Position numbers and translations under genes: made by a program. Below, piece after piece: positions 1-8,533 of a stretch of 64,000 bases of DNA. Below the pieces are notes generated by a model that made no database searches, had not been told where the DNA came from, and saw only the letters and a list, made by a program, of their open reading frames with translations. Positions within the stretch are counted from its first letter, which is position 1. Every line of letters begins with the position of its first letter. Source of the stretch: CAYRJA01 sp964424455 (GTDB lineage Bacteria; Bacteroidota; Bacteroidia; Chitinophagales; UBA10324); NCBI GenBank assembly GCA_964424455.1, contig CAYRJA010000002.1, positions 10,811 through 74,810 of the forward strand, read 5' to 3'.

Positions 1-1
1 A

Positions 2-391
2 GATAATTCTGTATTTGATCATAGATCAGTAAACAAAGACAGAGTAGGCACTTACCTTTCTATGTTTCGTTTTATCAATGCAGAAGCTTATGATAATGAT
101 AACAAAGGGAAAGACACCATTTTGATTCAGAAGCCATTTTGTATTATATCGCTTACCAACAGAAATGAAGAAGTGAAAACGGCTACTTGTTACTATAAGC
201 CTGTTACAGTTACAACGAAACAACAGTATGACCAGCACGGCAATCCGATGAATTATGATTCAGACCACTATTACGCAACCATCAATGAAGGAAAAGATTT
301 TGTGCTGATTCAGCAATTTCACTTCGGTCAATTATTTAAAGCAGTAAGTTTCTTCCTAAAAGCTCCGCTTAGTAAGAAGAGAGTCAGATGA
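2..391 (+). CDS. C-terminal part of an uncharacterised protein (5' end outside window)
   Basis: The reading frame is open from base 2, so the gene starts before the window. The first in-frame ATG at 62 is probably internal, because the upstream codons also read as normal protein. About 129 residues are visible. They are hydrophilic and rich in Tyr, Asn, Asp and Lys, with two similar beta-like stretches (DTILIQKPF near residue 40 and DFVLIQQFHF near residue 100). No signal peptide or membrane segment can be judged because the N-terminus is missing. The C-terminus is basic (PLSKKRVR). I do not recognise the family. The following PAP2 gene lies 85 bases downstream on the same strand. Confidence 0.6.
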   Translation, partial: DNSVFDHRSVNKDRVGTYLSMFRFINAEAYDNDNKGKDTILIQKPFCIISLTNRNEEVKTATCYYKPVTVTTKQQYDQHGNPMNYDSDHYYATINEGKDFVLIQQFHFGQLFKAVSFFLKAPLSKKRVR

Positions 392-476
392 GAAATTAAT
401 TAAGTCGGAAACAGAACTCTTAATCTTCGTAACTAATTATAGGTAAGTTCCTTTTCTTTGAGGATAGTAACTGAAT

Positions 477-1061
477 ATGAAATATATTTTCGCTCTCTTT
501 GTTTTTATTCTCCCGGTTCAATCATTCAGTCAGAATGCAGACATTAATCTGCTTCATTCCATTAATAGTAACAGCTCTCCTTTTCTTGATAACACCTTTA
601 AAACTGTTAATACGACTGCTTATCCGATAAGCTTTGCTGTGCCGGTAGGAGTTATTGCTGTTGGATTTATTGGAAAAGACAAGAAAATAAAAATTAACGG
701 ATGTGAGACTGCTGCTTCATTAGTGATTGCGTCAGGCGTTGCATATATGTTGAAGTATTCTGTAAATCGTGAGCGACCGTTTGTGACTTATCCGTTTATT
801 GTTCAAAAAACAGATGCAGGAAGTTCTTCATTTCCCTCCGGTCATACTACCACAGCATTTGCAGCAGCTACTTCTCTGAGTTTAAATTATCCTAAGTGGT
901 ATGTGATTGTACCGTCGTATTTGTGGGCAGGCTCGGTAGCATATTCACGTATGTATCTCGGAGTTCATTATCCTACGGATATACTGGGTGGAATGTTAAT
1001 CGGCACTGGAAGTTCGCTGCTGGTACATGAGATAAAGAAGAAGTTAGAGAAGAAAAAATAA
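477..1061 (+). CDS. PAP2 superfamily phosphatase (periplasmic or membrane-associated)
   Basis: The 194-residue protein starts with a signal-type hydrophobic stretch ending near SFSQ (residue 19). All three signature motifs of the PAP2/acid phosphatase superfamily are present: K93-x6-R100-P101, PSGH at 120-123, and S157-R158 followed by H164 and D168. The histidines of the second and third motifs are the expected nucleophile and general base. Hydrophobic segments between them suggest membrane association. Family members dephosphorylate phosphatidic acid, undecaprenyl pyrophosphate or other phospho-substrates; the sequence does not tell which applies here. No operon partner is evident. Confidence 0.9.
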   Translation: MKYIFALFVFILPVQSFSQNADINLLHSINSNSSPFLDNTFKTVNTTAYPISFAVPVGVIAVGFIGKDKKIKINGCETAASLVIASGVAYMLKYSVNRERPFVTYPFIVQKTDAGSSSFPSGHTTTAFAAATSLSLNYPKWYVIVPSYLWAGSVAYSRMYLGVHYPTDILGGMLIGTGSSLLVHEIKKKLEKKK

Positions 1062-1165
1062 TCGTCTTCGTATTGATGAGTTATAACGATTCCGCTTTAA
1101 GTGTATTCAACTTGTAACAAAATAAAATTTATTAAGTAAAAGTCGGCCTAATAGTAAAATTGCCT

Positions 1166-1573
1166 ATGAAGGGAAGCCGTTACATAATTATAGATGATGA
1201 TGATATTTCGATTGAACTAACTACAATGACTATAAAGAGTTCGGTTAACAATCCCACTATTAATACTTTTAAAAATGCAAAAGAGGCATTAGATTTTTTG
1301 TCAGGTGAATTTTCAAATCAGATTAACTATAACACGATTATCCTGCTAGACCTTGATATGCCGGAAGTAAACGGCTGGAGTTTTTTAGATTCTTACGACA
1401 AGTTGAATAACAAAATTAAAGACCGTATAAAAATCATTATCGTTTCCGGATATGATAATGTAGAGAACAGAAAAAGAGCGTATCAAAACCGATATGTATG
1501 TGAGTTTATTGCTAAGAAAGATTTATATCATAATTTCTATTTCCGTATTTCAAGACATCTTAGTGCAGCTTAG
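1166..1573 (+). CDS. Single-domain response regulator (CheY-like receiver)
   Basis: This is a receiver domain of about 135 residues with no output domain. Counting from the ATG at 1166, the acidic cluster D10-D13 binds Mg2+, D62 in LLDLDMP is the predicted phospho-acceptor, the VSGYD segment carries the conserved Ser/Thr, and the AKK segment near the C-terminus carries the conserved Lys. A TTG two codons upstream (1160) is a possible alternative start. No histidine kinase lies nearby, so this is an orphan regulator that probably acts by protein-protein contact. A hairpin terminator follows 18 bases after the stop. Confidence 0.9.
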   Translation: MKGSRYIIIDDDDISIELTTMTIKSSVNNPTINTFKNAKEALDFLSGEFSNQINYNTIILLDLDMPEVNGWSFLDSYDKLNNKIKDRIKIIIVSGYDNVENRKRAYQNRYVCEFIAKKDLYHNFYFRISRHLSAA

Positions 1574-1590
1574 TTTGCAAGCTACTTGCT

Positions 1591-1619
1591 AAAATCTTAC
1601 CGGTTAAGTAAGATTTTTC
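1591..1619 (+). terminator. Rho-independent terminator after the response regulator
   Basis: AAATCTTAC and GTAAGATTT form a 9-bp stem around a short loop (CGGTTAA), followed by a T run. It lies 18 bases after the stop of the receiver gene. Confidence 0.7.
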
Positions 1620-1750
1620 ATAACTATTTACAGCAGAATCTAATATAAGACTAATAGCATATTCACCGATGTAACCATAAGATTACAACGGTATCAAAAT
1701 ATCCCTCTGAACAGTATTGTTGTTTAGATTGAATAAAGCGGTTCAAAAAG

Positions 1751-1780
1751 TTGTATTTAAGATTATATAGGATAAATTTG
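1751..1780 (+). promoter_or_regulatory. Bacteroidota-type promoter upstream of the SBBP/CHU_C protein
   Basis: TTG at 1751-1753 is followed after 19 bases by TAAATTTG at 1773-1780. This matches the Bacteroidota housekeeping pattern of a -33 TTTG-like box and a -7 TAnnTTTG box. The ATG of the downstream gene is at 1836, leaving a leader of about 50 bases. Confidence 0.5.
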
Positions 1781-1835
1781 AAGCTTAATTCAATTCAGTT
1801 ACACTTTGACATTTCTTTCAAGTACACCTTCAAGC

Positions 1836-4835
1836 ATGAAAACCGGAATTTCGTTTTTAACAATTCTGATTTTACTGTCATCTTACTCACTGAAAGCACA
1901 TGACACAGGAAGCTATCAGTTAGCTTTTAAGGAAAATAAAAACCAATGGAATCCGGTGGTAAAGTTTTCAGGTCAGGTACCCGGAGGAACCATTTTTTTA
2001 GAGCAGCAGGGATTTACATACCGCCTACTAAACGGTGATGATTTAAAGGACATTCATCCTTATCCAAAGGGAGAAACAAGGGTTGTTCATGGTCATGTTT
2101 ACAAGGTTGACTTTCTTGGCTCCAATGCTTCTGCAACTCTTTCAACCGAAGGGAAGTCTGCATTCTATTGTAATTATTTTATAGGTAACGATGTTTCAAA
2201 GTGGGCTTCGGATGTGCATGAATACCAAAAGGTGACTTACCAGAATCTTTATCCGAATATTGATATGAGTGTGTATGGAAAGGACTTCACACTGAAATAC
2301 GATTTGATAGTTCATCCGCATGGTAAAGCTGAAGCTATTCAGTTCCGTTACAGAGGAATGGATAATATCTATCTGAAAGACGGTAATCTGATAATTGAAA
2401 CATCAGTGGGTAAAGTAGTCGAGGTTAAGCCTTACGCCTATCAAATTGTTAATGGAACACAAAAAGAAGTTGTATGCAACTACAAGTTAGAGAATGATGT
2501 ACTGTCATTTGAATTTCCCAAAGGGTACAAGAAGAGCGCTGATTTAATTATTGATCCTACTCTGATTTTCTCCACCTATACCGGTTCCTCAGCAGATGAA
2601 TTTGGCTTTACAGCTACTTACGATAATGAAGGCAATATGTATCTCGGCGGATTGGTTAATGGGAATTTGGGGCAGTATCCTGTTTCACCGGGTGCCTTTC
2701 AGCAAACATTTGGCGGCGGCTCCACTGCTGATGGAATAGCTTATCCCTGTGATATATCCATAATGAAATTAAGCAGCGACGGGAAAAACAGAATTTATGC
2801 TACCTATTTAGGAGGCAGCAATAATGAAACACCACATAGTCTGATAGTTAATTCACTCGGGCAACTTTGTATTTACGGCAGAACCTACTCTCCTAATTTC
2901 CCTACTACAGCCAATGCTTACCGCAAAACTCAGTATGGAGGCGCTGACATTACTGTTACAATACTCAGCGCTGATGGCTCATCACTTATTGGTTCTACCT
3001 ACATCGGCGGCAGTCTGGCTGATGGGGTGAACTATGACCCGACGGAAAGTGGTCTTGGTAATCTGAAATACAATTATGCAGATGATGCAAGAGGCGAAAT
3101 AATCACTGACAGAGATAACAATATTTATGTAGCAAGTTGTACTAATTCATCCGATTTCCCTATTACTAATGGAGCATATCAGTCAATAATTGGCGGAGAA
3201 CAGGATGGATGCGTTTTCAAATTAAGTCCCGATGCCTCATCGCTTATCTTTTCAACCTATATTGGAGGCAGTAATGATGACGCTGCTTATTCAATGGATT
3301 TAAAACCGGACAGATCAGTGTATGTAGCCGGCGGAACCATGAGTTCAAATTTTCCTTCAGCTAACAATGGAGTTAACAAAAATTATCTCGGAGGAACTTT
3401 TGACGGATTTCTTGCTCATCTGAGCGCTGATGGAACTACCTTGCTCCATTCTACATTTGTAGGAACATCGGCTGATGACCAGACTTATTTTGTAAAACTG
3501 GATTTAAGTGAAAATGTTTATGTGGTTGGTCAATCCCTGGGGACATATCCTGTTATCAATGCTCAGTATTCAGTTCCAAAAAGCGGACAATATATTACTA
3601 AATATAATCCCCAATTAAGTTCAATTATTTATTCTACTGTATTTGGAAATGGCAACGGGAAAGACAATATCTCACCTACCGCTTTTCTTGTGGATACTTG
3701 TGAGAATGTTTATGTATGCGGATGGGGGAATAATAAGTTGTTCCAGTTCATACACACTACGGATATGACCAATATGCCGCTTACAGACGATGCATATCAG
3801 AAAACAACAGATGGAACCGATTTCTACATTTTTGTAATGCGAAAAGATGCCGAGTCGCTGTTATATGGAAGTTATTTTGGTGGAAGTGGAGCTATTGAAC
3901 ATGTAGATGGAGGTACCAGCCGGTTTGACCGGAAAGGAATCATTTATGAAGCTATATGTGCGGGCTGCGGCGGAAATTCATTAACACCTACCACGCCCGG
4001 TGTCTGGTCAAATACAAATAATAGCCCGAATTGTAATGCACTTGGATTTAAAATGCAGTTGAACCGAATCATAACACGGATTAAAGACACTACTTATTAC
4101 GGCTGCTCACCGCTTACTATTACTTTTCAGAACCTATCTGTGGATGCCGATTCTGTTTATTGGTATTTTGACGACGGCACTCATTCCAATGAAATTAATC
4201 CAACACATACTTTTACTGAAGCTCGCACTTACCACATTTATCTTGCAGGAGTAAATCACGCTACATGCAATGTATATGATACCGCCAAAGCAGTTATAAA
4301 AGTTATTGCTCAACCTTCCAAACCTGATTTTACCATCTCACCCGCCAATCCGTTTGTGAAAGGCACTGTTGAATTTCAGAATCAAACAACCAGCGGCAGC
4401 ACCTGGTTATGGGTGGTGGACAGTGTTGCTATTTCACATGACCGCGATGCCACCCAGATTTATGACACCAGCGGCATACATCAGGTTTGCCTGTATGTAA
4501 ATAAATCGGAAATGTGTCCCGATTCTGTTTGTAAAACTTTCAGAGTGGAAAGTAAGCCGGCAATAGACGTTCCCAATGCTTTTTCGCCTAATGACGACGG
4601 TCGCAATGATATCTTTTTTGTAAGAGGTATTGGTGTGGCTCAACTCAATTTAAAGATCTTTAACCGCTGGGGGCAAAAGGTTTTTGAAACTACCGACATC
4701 AATATTGGTTGGGATGGACAATATAAAGGTGTACCGCAGGAAATGGATGTTTATGCATGGGAATTAAATGCGACATTAGATGATTTAAACCAAACGAAAG
4801 TGGTACGCAATGGTAATGTTACACTCATAAGATAA
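1836..4835 (+). CDS. Large secreted beta-propeller/PKD protein with CHU_C-type C-terminus
   Basis: The ATG at 1836 gives a clean signal peptide (hydrophobic core ILILLSSYSL), so I prefer it to a TTG 30 bases upstream. The roughly 999-residue protein begins with a domain typical of SBBP proteins (ENKNQWNPVVKFSG). It continues with repeated FSTYxGGS units of a beta-propeller (roughly residues 240-700), then a PKD-like domain around 760-840 (YWYFDDGTHSNEINPTHTF). It ends with the gliding-motility-associated CHU_C domain (VPNAFSPNDDGRNDIF, then FNRWGQKVFE), a mark of T9SS type B sorting. It is therefore likely exported by T9SS to the cell surface. The PorP/SprF gene 5 bases downstream supports this, since such pairs are common. 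Its ligand is unknown. Confidence 0.9.
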   Translation: MKTGISFLTILILLSSYSLKAHDTGSYQLAFKENKNQWNPVVKFSGQVPGGTIFLEQQGFTYRLLNGDDLKDIHPYPKGETRVVHGHVYKVDFLGSNASATLSTEGKSAFYCNYFIGNDVSKWASDVHEYQKVTYQNLYPNIDMSVYGKDFTLKYDLIVHPHGKAEAIQFRYRGMDNIYLKDGNLIIETSVGKVVEVKPYAYQIVNGTQKEVVCNYKLENDVLSFEFPKGYKKSADLIIDPTLIFSTYTGSSADEFGFTATYDNEGNMYLGGLVNGNLGQYPVSPGAFQQTFGGGSTADGIAYPCDISIMKLSSDGKNRIYATYLGGSNNETPHSLIVNSLGQLCIYGRTYSPNFPTTANAYRKTQYGGADITVTILSADGSSLIGSTYIGGSLADGVNYDPTESGLGNLKYNYADDARGEIITDRDNNIYVASCTNSSDFPITNGAYQSIIGGEQDGCVFKLSPDASSLIFSTYIGGSNDDAAYSMDLKPDRSVYVAGGTMSSNFPSANNGVNKNYLGGTFDGFLAHLSADGTTLLHSTFVGTSADDQTYFVKLDLSENVYVVGQSLGTYPVINAQYSVPKSGQYITKYNPQLSSIIYSTVFGNGNGKDNISPTAFLVDTCENVYVCGWGNNKLFQFIHTTDMTNMPLTDDAYQKTTDGTDFYIFVMRKDAESLLYGSYFGGSGAIEHVDGGTSRFDRKGIIYEAICAGCGGNSLTPTTPGVWSNTNNSPNCNALGFKMQLNRIITRIKDTTYYGCSPLTITFQNLSVDADSVYWYFDDGTHSNEINPTHTFTEARTYHIYLAGVNHATCNVYDTAKAVIKVIAQPSKPDFTISPANPFVKGTVEFQNQTTSGSTWLWVVDSVAISHDRDATQIYDTSGIHQVCLYVNKSEMCPDSVCKTFRVESKPAIDVPNAFSPNDDGRNDIFFVRGIGVAQLNLKIFNRWGQKVFETTDINIGWDGQYKGVPQEMDVYAWELNATLDDLNQTKVVRNGNVTLIR

Positions 4836-4840
4836 CAGAC

Positions 4841-5860
4841 ATGAAAACTTTTCTTAACACACTGCTCTGGCTTCTGGCTGTTACAGTTTCTGCTTCGGCA
4901 CAGGATATTCATTTCTCTCAGTTCTTCGCTTCACCACTTACCATTAACCCTGCCAATACCGGATTTTTTGACGGTGACTACCGGATTGGAGCTAATTATC
5001 GGGAGCAATGGGCCAGTGTACCTGTTCCTTACAAAACATTTGCAGCTTATGGCGATTTGGGATTGATGAAAGGATCATTTAAAAAGTATTTTGTAGGTGC
5101 GGGCTTATCCATTGCCAGCGACAGGGCAGGCGACGGCAACCTTGGTGTTACAAAAATTATGGCATCCGGAGCATTTCACTATGCGTTGGATGTTAACCGG
5201 CTTAATTATATCTCGGTGGGCTTACAGGCAGGATGGGTGCAAAAGCGGCTTGACTGGAGCAATCTCTATTTTGATGAGCAATGGTCTGATTTGGAATTTA
5301 ATAAAGACTTGCCGAGTGGTGAAACAGGTTACAAATCCGGATTCGGTCAGCCCGATGTTCAATTAGGAGCTAATTATACATTTGGCGCTTCTAAGTATTT
5401 TTCATTCTATGTTTCGGCGGCTGCATTTCACATTATTAAACCGAAAGATTCTTTCTATGGACAGGACAATCATTTAGGCATTCGCCCGGTAGCAAGTGCG
5501 GGAGCTACCATCAGAGCATCAGAAAAACTTAATCTCTATCCATCTGTATATTATACTTCGCAGAAGAAAGCATCGGAGTTTATGGCAGGCAGTTTACTTA
5601 GTTATGATTTCATGGGTAACAGCAGTGTGGATCATAGTAAGTTTTATCTTGGTGCATTTGTCCGTGCGAAAGATGCGTGGTATCCTGTTGTAGGTTATGA
5701 ATACCACAACATACGGGCATTATTCAATTATGACATTAACACTTCGGAAATGAAACCGGCAACCGGCGGGTACGGTGCATGGGAAGTATCCATTGTTTAC
5801 ATCGGCAATATCTTCCAGAAACTTCCGCAGATTATTGATATACCTTGTCCAAGATTCTAA
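4841..5860 (+). CDS. PorP/SprF family type IX secretion outer-membrane protein
   Basis: The 339-residue protein has a signal peptide (cleavage near SASAQ) and the family start QDIHFSQFFASPLTINPANT, followed by alternating beta strands of an outer-membrane barrel. PorP/SprF proteins work with T9SS and are needed for surface delivery of particular CHU_C-type cargo such as adhesins. It lies 5 bases after the CHU_C protein gene, so the two are almost surely co-transcribed and probably form a cargo and partner pair. The length and C-terminus are normal for the family. Confidence 0.92.
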   Translation: MKTFLNTLLWLLAVTVSASAQDIHFSQFFASPLTINPANTGFFDGDYRIGANYREQWASVPVPYKTFAAYGDLGLMKGSFKKYFVGAGLSIASDRAGDGNLGVTKIMASGAFHYALDVNRLNYISVGLQAGWVQKRLDWSNLYFDEQWSDLEFNKDLPSGETGYKSGFGQPDVQLGANYTFGASKYFSFYVSAAAFHIIKPKDSFYGQDNHLGIRPVASAGATIRASEKLNLYPSVYYTSQKKASEFMAGSLLSYDFMGNSSVDHSKFYLGAFVRAKDAWYPVVGYEYHNIRALFNYDINTSEMKPATGGYGAWEVSIVYIGNIFQKLPQIIDIPCPRF

Positions 5861-5910
5861 TCTGAAATACTCTGTGTATTTCTTTTGTCACTCTTAAAAT
5901 TTATAAAATA

Positions 5911-6312
5911 GTGCAACGGTGTTTTGTAATAGTTTTACTGTTTCTGATTTCCTGTAACACAAAGACAGAAAACAATTCGTCAGATAATAATCCGCTGAGT
6001 AAGGTACAGTTAAAAATGACTAAGCAGCAGGTAATTGATATCGCAGGAAAGCCGACACAACAAGATGATTATGGCACTATAAATAATATTGATACTATAA
6101 CATCTGCTAATTCAGAAAAAATAGCCGTAACTTATTCTAATCACTTTGAGAAATGGAGCTATGGACAGAATATGGAAATTATGTTCACTAACGATTTGGT
6201 CAGCGGCATTGATACTAATATAGTAATGACACAGCAGCGAATTCAGCGTAGGATAGATTCAGCACGTCAAGTAGAGCGGCAGATACAGGAACAACTGTCG
6301 CGGCAGAAATAA
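5911..6312 (+). CDS. Small lipoprotein with BamE/SmpA-like domain
   Basis: This 133-residue protein has a GTG start and a short lipoprotein signal with lipobox LISC (Cys15). Residues 30-50 (KMTKQQVIDIAGKPT) match the helix-turn of the BamE/SmpA-OmlA fold, where a GMTKEQVxxLLGxPT pattern is usual. The C-terminal 30 residues form a charged, Gln/Arg-rich helix. BamE-like domains occur in many lipoproteins besides the Bam complex, so an assembly role is not proven. The lipobox Cys-Asn codons overlap one copy of the dispersed TGTAACA motif. Confidence 0.7.
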   Translation: MQRCFVIVLLFLISCNTKTENNSSDNNPLSKVQLKMTKQQVIDIAGKPTQQDDYGTINNIDTITSANSEKIAVTYSNHFEKWSYGQNMEIMFTNDLVSGIDTNIVMTQQRIQRRIDSARQVERQIQEQLSRQK

Positions 6313-6360
6313 TAATCCGGAGAAAACAGATTTCCGTTTTGTTATACCGGCAGCAGTCTG

Positions 6361-6720
6361 CTAAATTCTTTTCTTTGTTATCTCTACGGATGCGCTTTCT
6401 ACTTTTCCTCCGAGCGGCGGATAGGGTTTTGTTACAATAACTTTCACTTCGGTTACTTCTTTATATACTGAGAAAATTTCGTCAACAATTTTATTGCTTA
6501 CAGTTTCTAATAACTTGGTTGGAGTCAGAACAATCTTCTTTATTACTTCATAAACTGTTTCATAATTCACAGTATTTGATAGCTCATCATTTCCCACTTC
6601 TTCAATTTTGCTCTTCAATTCTATATCAATTACAATATCACTCCCCAGCAACCGCTCTTCTGCATACCACCCTATAGGCGCATGAAACTGTAGTTGATTC
6701 AATCTGATAGATACTTCCAT
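6361..6720 (-). CDS. folB: Dihydroneopterin aldolase
   Basis: The 119-residue length is typical for FolB, which converts 7,8-dihydroneopterin to 6-hydroxymethyl-dihydropterin and glycolaldehyde in folate synthesis. The N-terminal FHAPIGWYAEERLLGSDI segment carries the conserved Gly, Tyr and Glu of the active site. The C-terminal VTKPYPPLGGKVESASVEI carries the conserved catalytic Lys and the KPxPP turn. It converges with the lipoprotein gene upstream and is 93 bases divergent from the acyl-CoA dehydrogenase gene. No other folate genes are nearby. Confidence 0.92.
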   Translation of the reverse strand: MEVSIRLNQLQFHAPIGWYAEERLLGSDIVIDIELKSKIEEVGNDELSNTVNYETVYEVIKKIVLTPTKLLETVSNKIVDEIFSVYKEVTEVKVIVTKPYPPLGGKVESASVEITKKRI

Positions 6721-6813
6721 TGTTCAGTTTTCCGGTACAAATGAAACACAATATTCCTCATCAAATATCCAAATTGCTATCCTTACTTTTACCCTCTTTC
6801 AAAATTAAATTTT

Positions 6814-7992
6814 ATGTACAAAGACGAATACTCGCACCCAGACTATTATCAATTAGATGAATTGTTAACTGACGAGCATAAACTTGTTCGTGATTCCATT
6901 CGTGCTTGGGTAAAAAAAGAAGTTTCCCCGATTATAGAAGAGTGTGCACAGAAGGCAGAGTTTCCAAAACATCTGGTGCCGCAGTTGGGAGAGATAGGTG
7001 CATTCGGACCTACTGTTCCTGTTGAATACGGCGGCGGCGGTTTGGATTATATTTCTTACGGAATCATGATGCAGGAACTGGAGAGGTGTGACAGCGGATT
7101 ACGCTCTACTGCATCTGTACAAGGGTCGCTCGTGATGTTTCCGATTTTTACTTTCGGCAGCGAAGAGCAGAAGAAAAAATATTTACCCAAGCTGGCAAAA
7201 GGAGAGATGCTTGGCTGCTTCGGATTAACCGAACCGGATCATGGTTCCGACCCTGCATCAATGATTACTCACATTAAAGATGCCGGCGACCATGTAATTC
7301 TGAACGGAGCCAAGATGTGGATTTCAAATGCACCCTTTGCTGACATTGCAGTGGTATGGGCGAAAAATGAACAAGGGAGAATAAAGGGATTGATTGTAGA
7401 AAGAGGTATGAAAGGATTTACTACTCCCGAAACACACGGCAAATGGTCGCTCCGTACTTCTGCTACAGGTGAATTGGTTTTTGATAATGTAAAAGTTCCG
7501 AAAGAAAATATCTTTCCTCATGCTGACGGGCTAAAAGCGCCGCTTACTTGTCTTTCATCTGCCCGTTATGGAATAGCCTGGGGCGCACTGGGCGCGGCAA
7601 TGGATTGTTATGATTCTGCTCTCCGTTATTCCAAACAGAGAATTCAGTTTGACAAGCCGATTGCATCTTTTCAGTTGACACAAAAGAAATTAGCTGAGAT
7701 GATTACAGAAATTACAAAAGCACAATTGATGGTTTGGCGGCTTGGAGTTTTAAAGAATGAAAACAAAGCTACCCCCGGACAAATTTCTATGGCAAAGCGT
7801 AACAGTGTGGAGATTGCTGTAAACATTGCGAGAGAAGCAAGACAGATACATGGCGCAATGGGTATTACCGGAGAATATTCTATCATGCGTCATATCATGA
7901 ACCTTGAATCCGTTATTACTTATGAAGGCACTCACGATGTTCATTTGCTGATTACTGGAATGGATGTTACAGGGATTAATGCGTTTAAATAA
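6814..7992 (+). CDS. Acyl-CoA dehydrogenase, glutaryl-CoA dehydrogenase type
   Basis: The 392-residue protein has the full acyl-CoA dehydrogenase architecture: an N-terminal helical domain, the middle beta domain with the signature CFGLTEPDHGSDP, and a C-terminal helical domain. The end reads YEGTHDVHLLITG. The Glu in YEGTHD (residue 371) sits where glutaryl-CoA dehydrogenases have the catalytic base, and this ending is characteristic of that subfamily. The expected reaction is FAD-dependent oxidation and decarboxylation of glutaryl-CoA to crotonyl-CoA in lysine and tryptophan breakdown. The sequence looks complete. It is monocistronic, with the restriction-modification island following after 220 bases. 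Confidence 0.87.
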   Translation: MYKDEYSHPDYYQLDELLTDEHKLVRDSIRAWVKKEVSPIIEECAQKAEFPKHLVPQLGEIGAFGPTVPVEYGGGGLDYISYGIMMQELERCDSGLRSTASVQGSLVMFPIFTFGSEEQKKKYLPKLAKGEMLGCFGLTEPDHGSDPASMITHIKDAGDHVILNGAKMWISNAPFADIAVVWAKNEQGRIKGLIVERGMKGFTTPETHGKWSLRTSATGELVFDNVKVPKENIFPHADGLKAPLTCLSSARYGIAWGALGAAMDCYDSALRYSKQRIQFDKPIASFQLTQKKLAEMITEITKAQLMVWRLGVLKNENKATPGQISMAKRNSVEIAVNIAREARQIHGAMGITGEYSIMRHIMNLESVITYEGTHDVHLLITGMDVTGINAFK

Positions 7993-8185
7993 TAATAGTT
8001 TGCTCTATAGTTAGTGATAACTGTATTGAAATGTTACTAAATGCCTAACCTGAAAAATTCTATTAAGCTTTTTTAGAAATCCTTTTGAACAACAACGGAT
8101 GGTTTCGTTTCAAACACTTTGTTTAATTCACGGTTTGTTGAAAACTTTTAGATAAAACAACTCTGAAAAATCCAAAACCAATTCC

Positions 8186-8193
8186 TACTTTTG
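8186..8193 (+). promoter_or_regulatory. Candidate -7 promoter box for the restriction-modification operon
   Basis: TACTTTTG matches TAnnTTTG and lies 22 bases before the ATG of the XRE regulator. No good -33 TTTG box is seen at the ideal spacing, so the promoter may be weak or regulated. Confidence 0.35.
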
Positions 8194-8215
8194 ACAGAAA
8201 TAGTCAACAGCACAA

Positions 8216-8530
8216 ATGTCAACAGAAAGCATTGGAGACAAACTCAGAAAACTAAGAGAAGAAAATGAGTTGCCGCTACGCAAGGTTGCCGCATTGGTGG
8301 ACATTGATGTAGCCATATTGAGCAAAATGGAACGAGGCGAAAGACGGCTCACAAAAGAAATTGTGCAGAAGCTGGCAAAGCTCTACAAGCATGACACCGA
8401 AGAACTTTTGGTGCTTTACCTGAGCGATAAAGTGCTGTATGAAATCGGTGAAGAAGATTTGGCTTTGAAAGCACTGCAAGTTGCAGAGGAGCAAATAAAG
8501 TATAACACAAGACAGAACAAGAAAAAATAG
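8216..8530 (+). CDS. XRE-family helix-turn-helix regulator (probable control protein)
   Basis: This 104-residue protein begins with a Cro/C1-type HTH (IGDKLRKLREENELPLRKVA, then ILSKMERGERR at about residues 6-45). It continues with a helical tail (EDLALKALQVAEEQIKYN) that is probably for dimerisation. It lies 3 bases before the mod gene in the same direction, which is the classic place for a controller of a restriction-modification operon. It probably binds its own promoter region, but no clear operator palindrome is visible. Confidence 0.85.
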   Translation: MSTESIGDKLRKLREENELPLRKVAALVDIDVAILSKMERGERRLTKEIVQKLAKLYKHDTEELLVLYLSDKVLYEIGEEDLALKALQVAEEQIKYNTRQNKKK

Positions 8531-8533
8531 ACA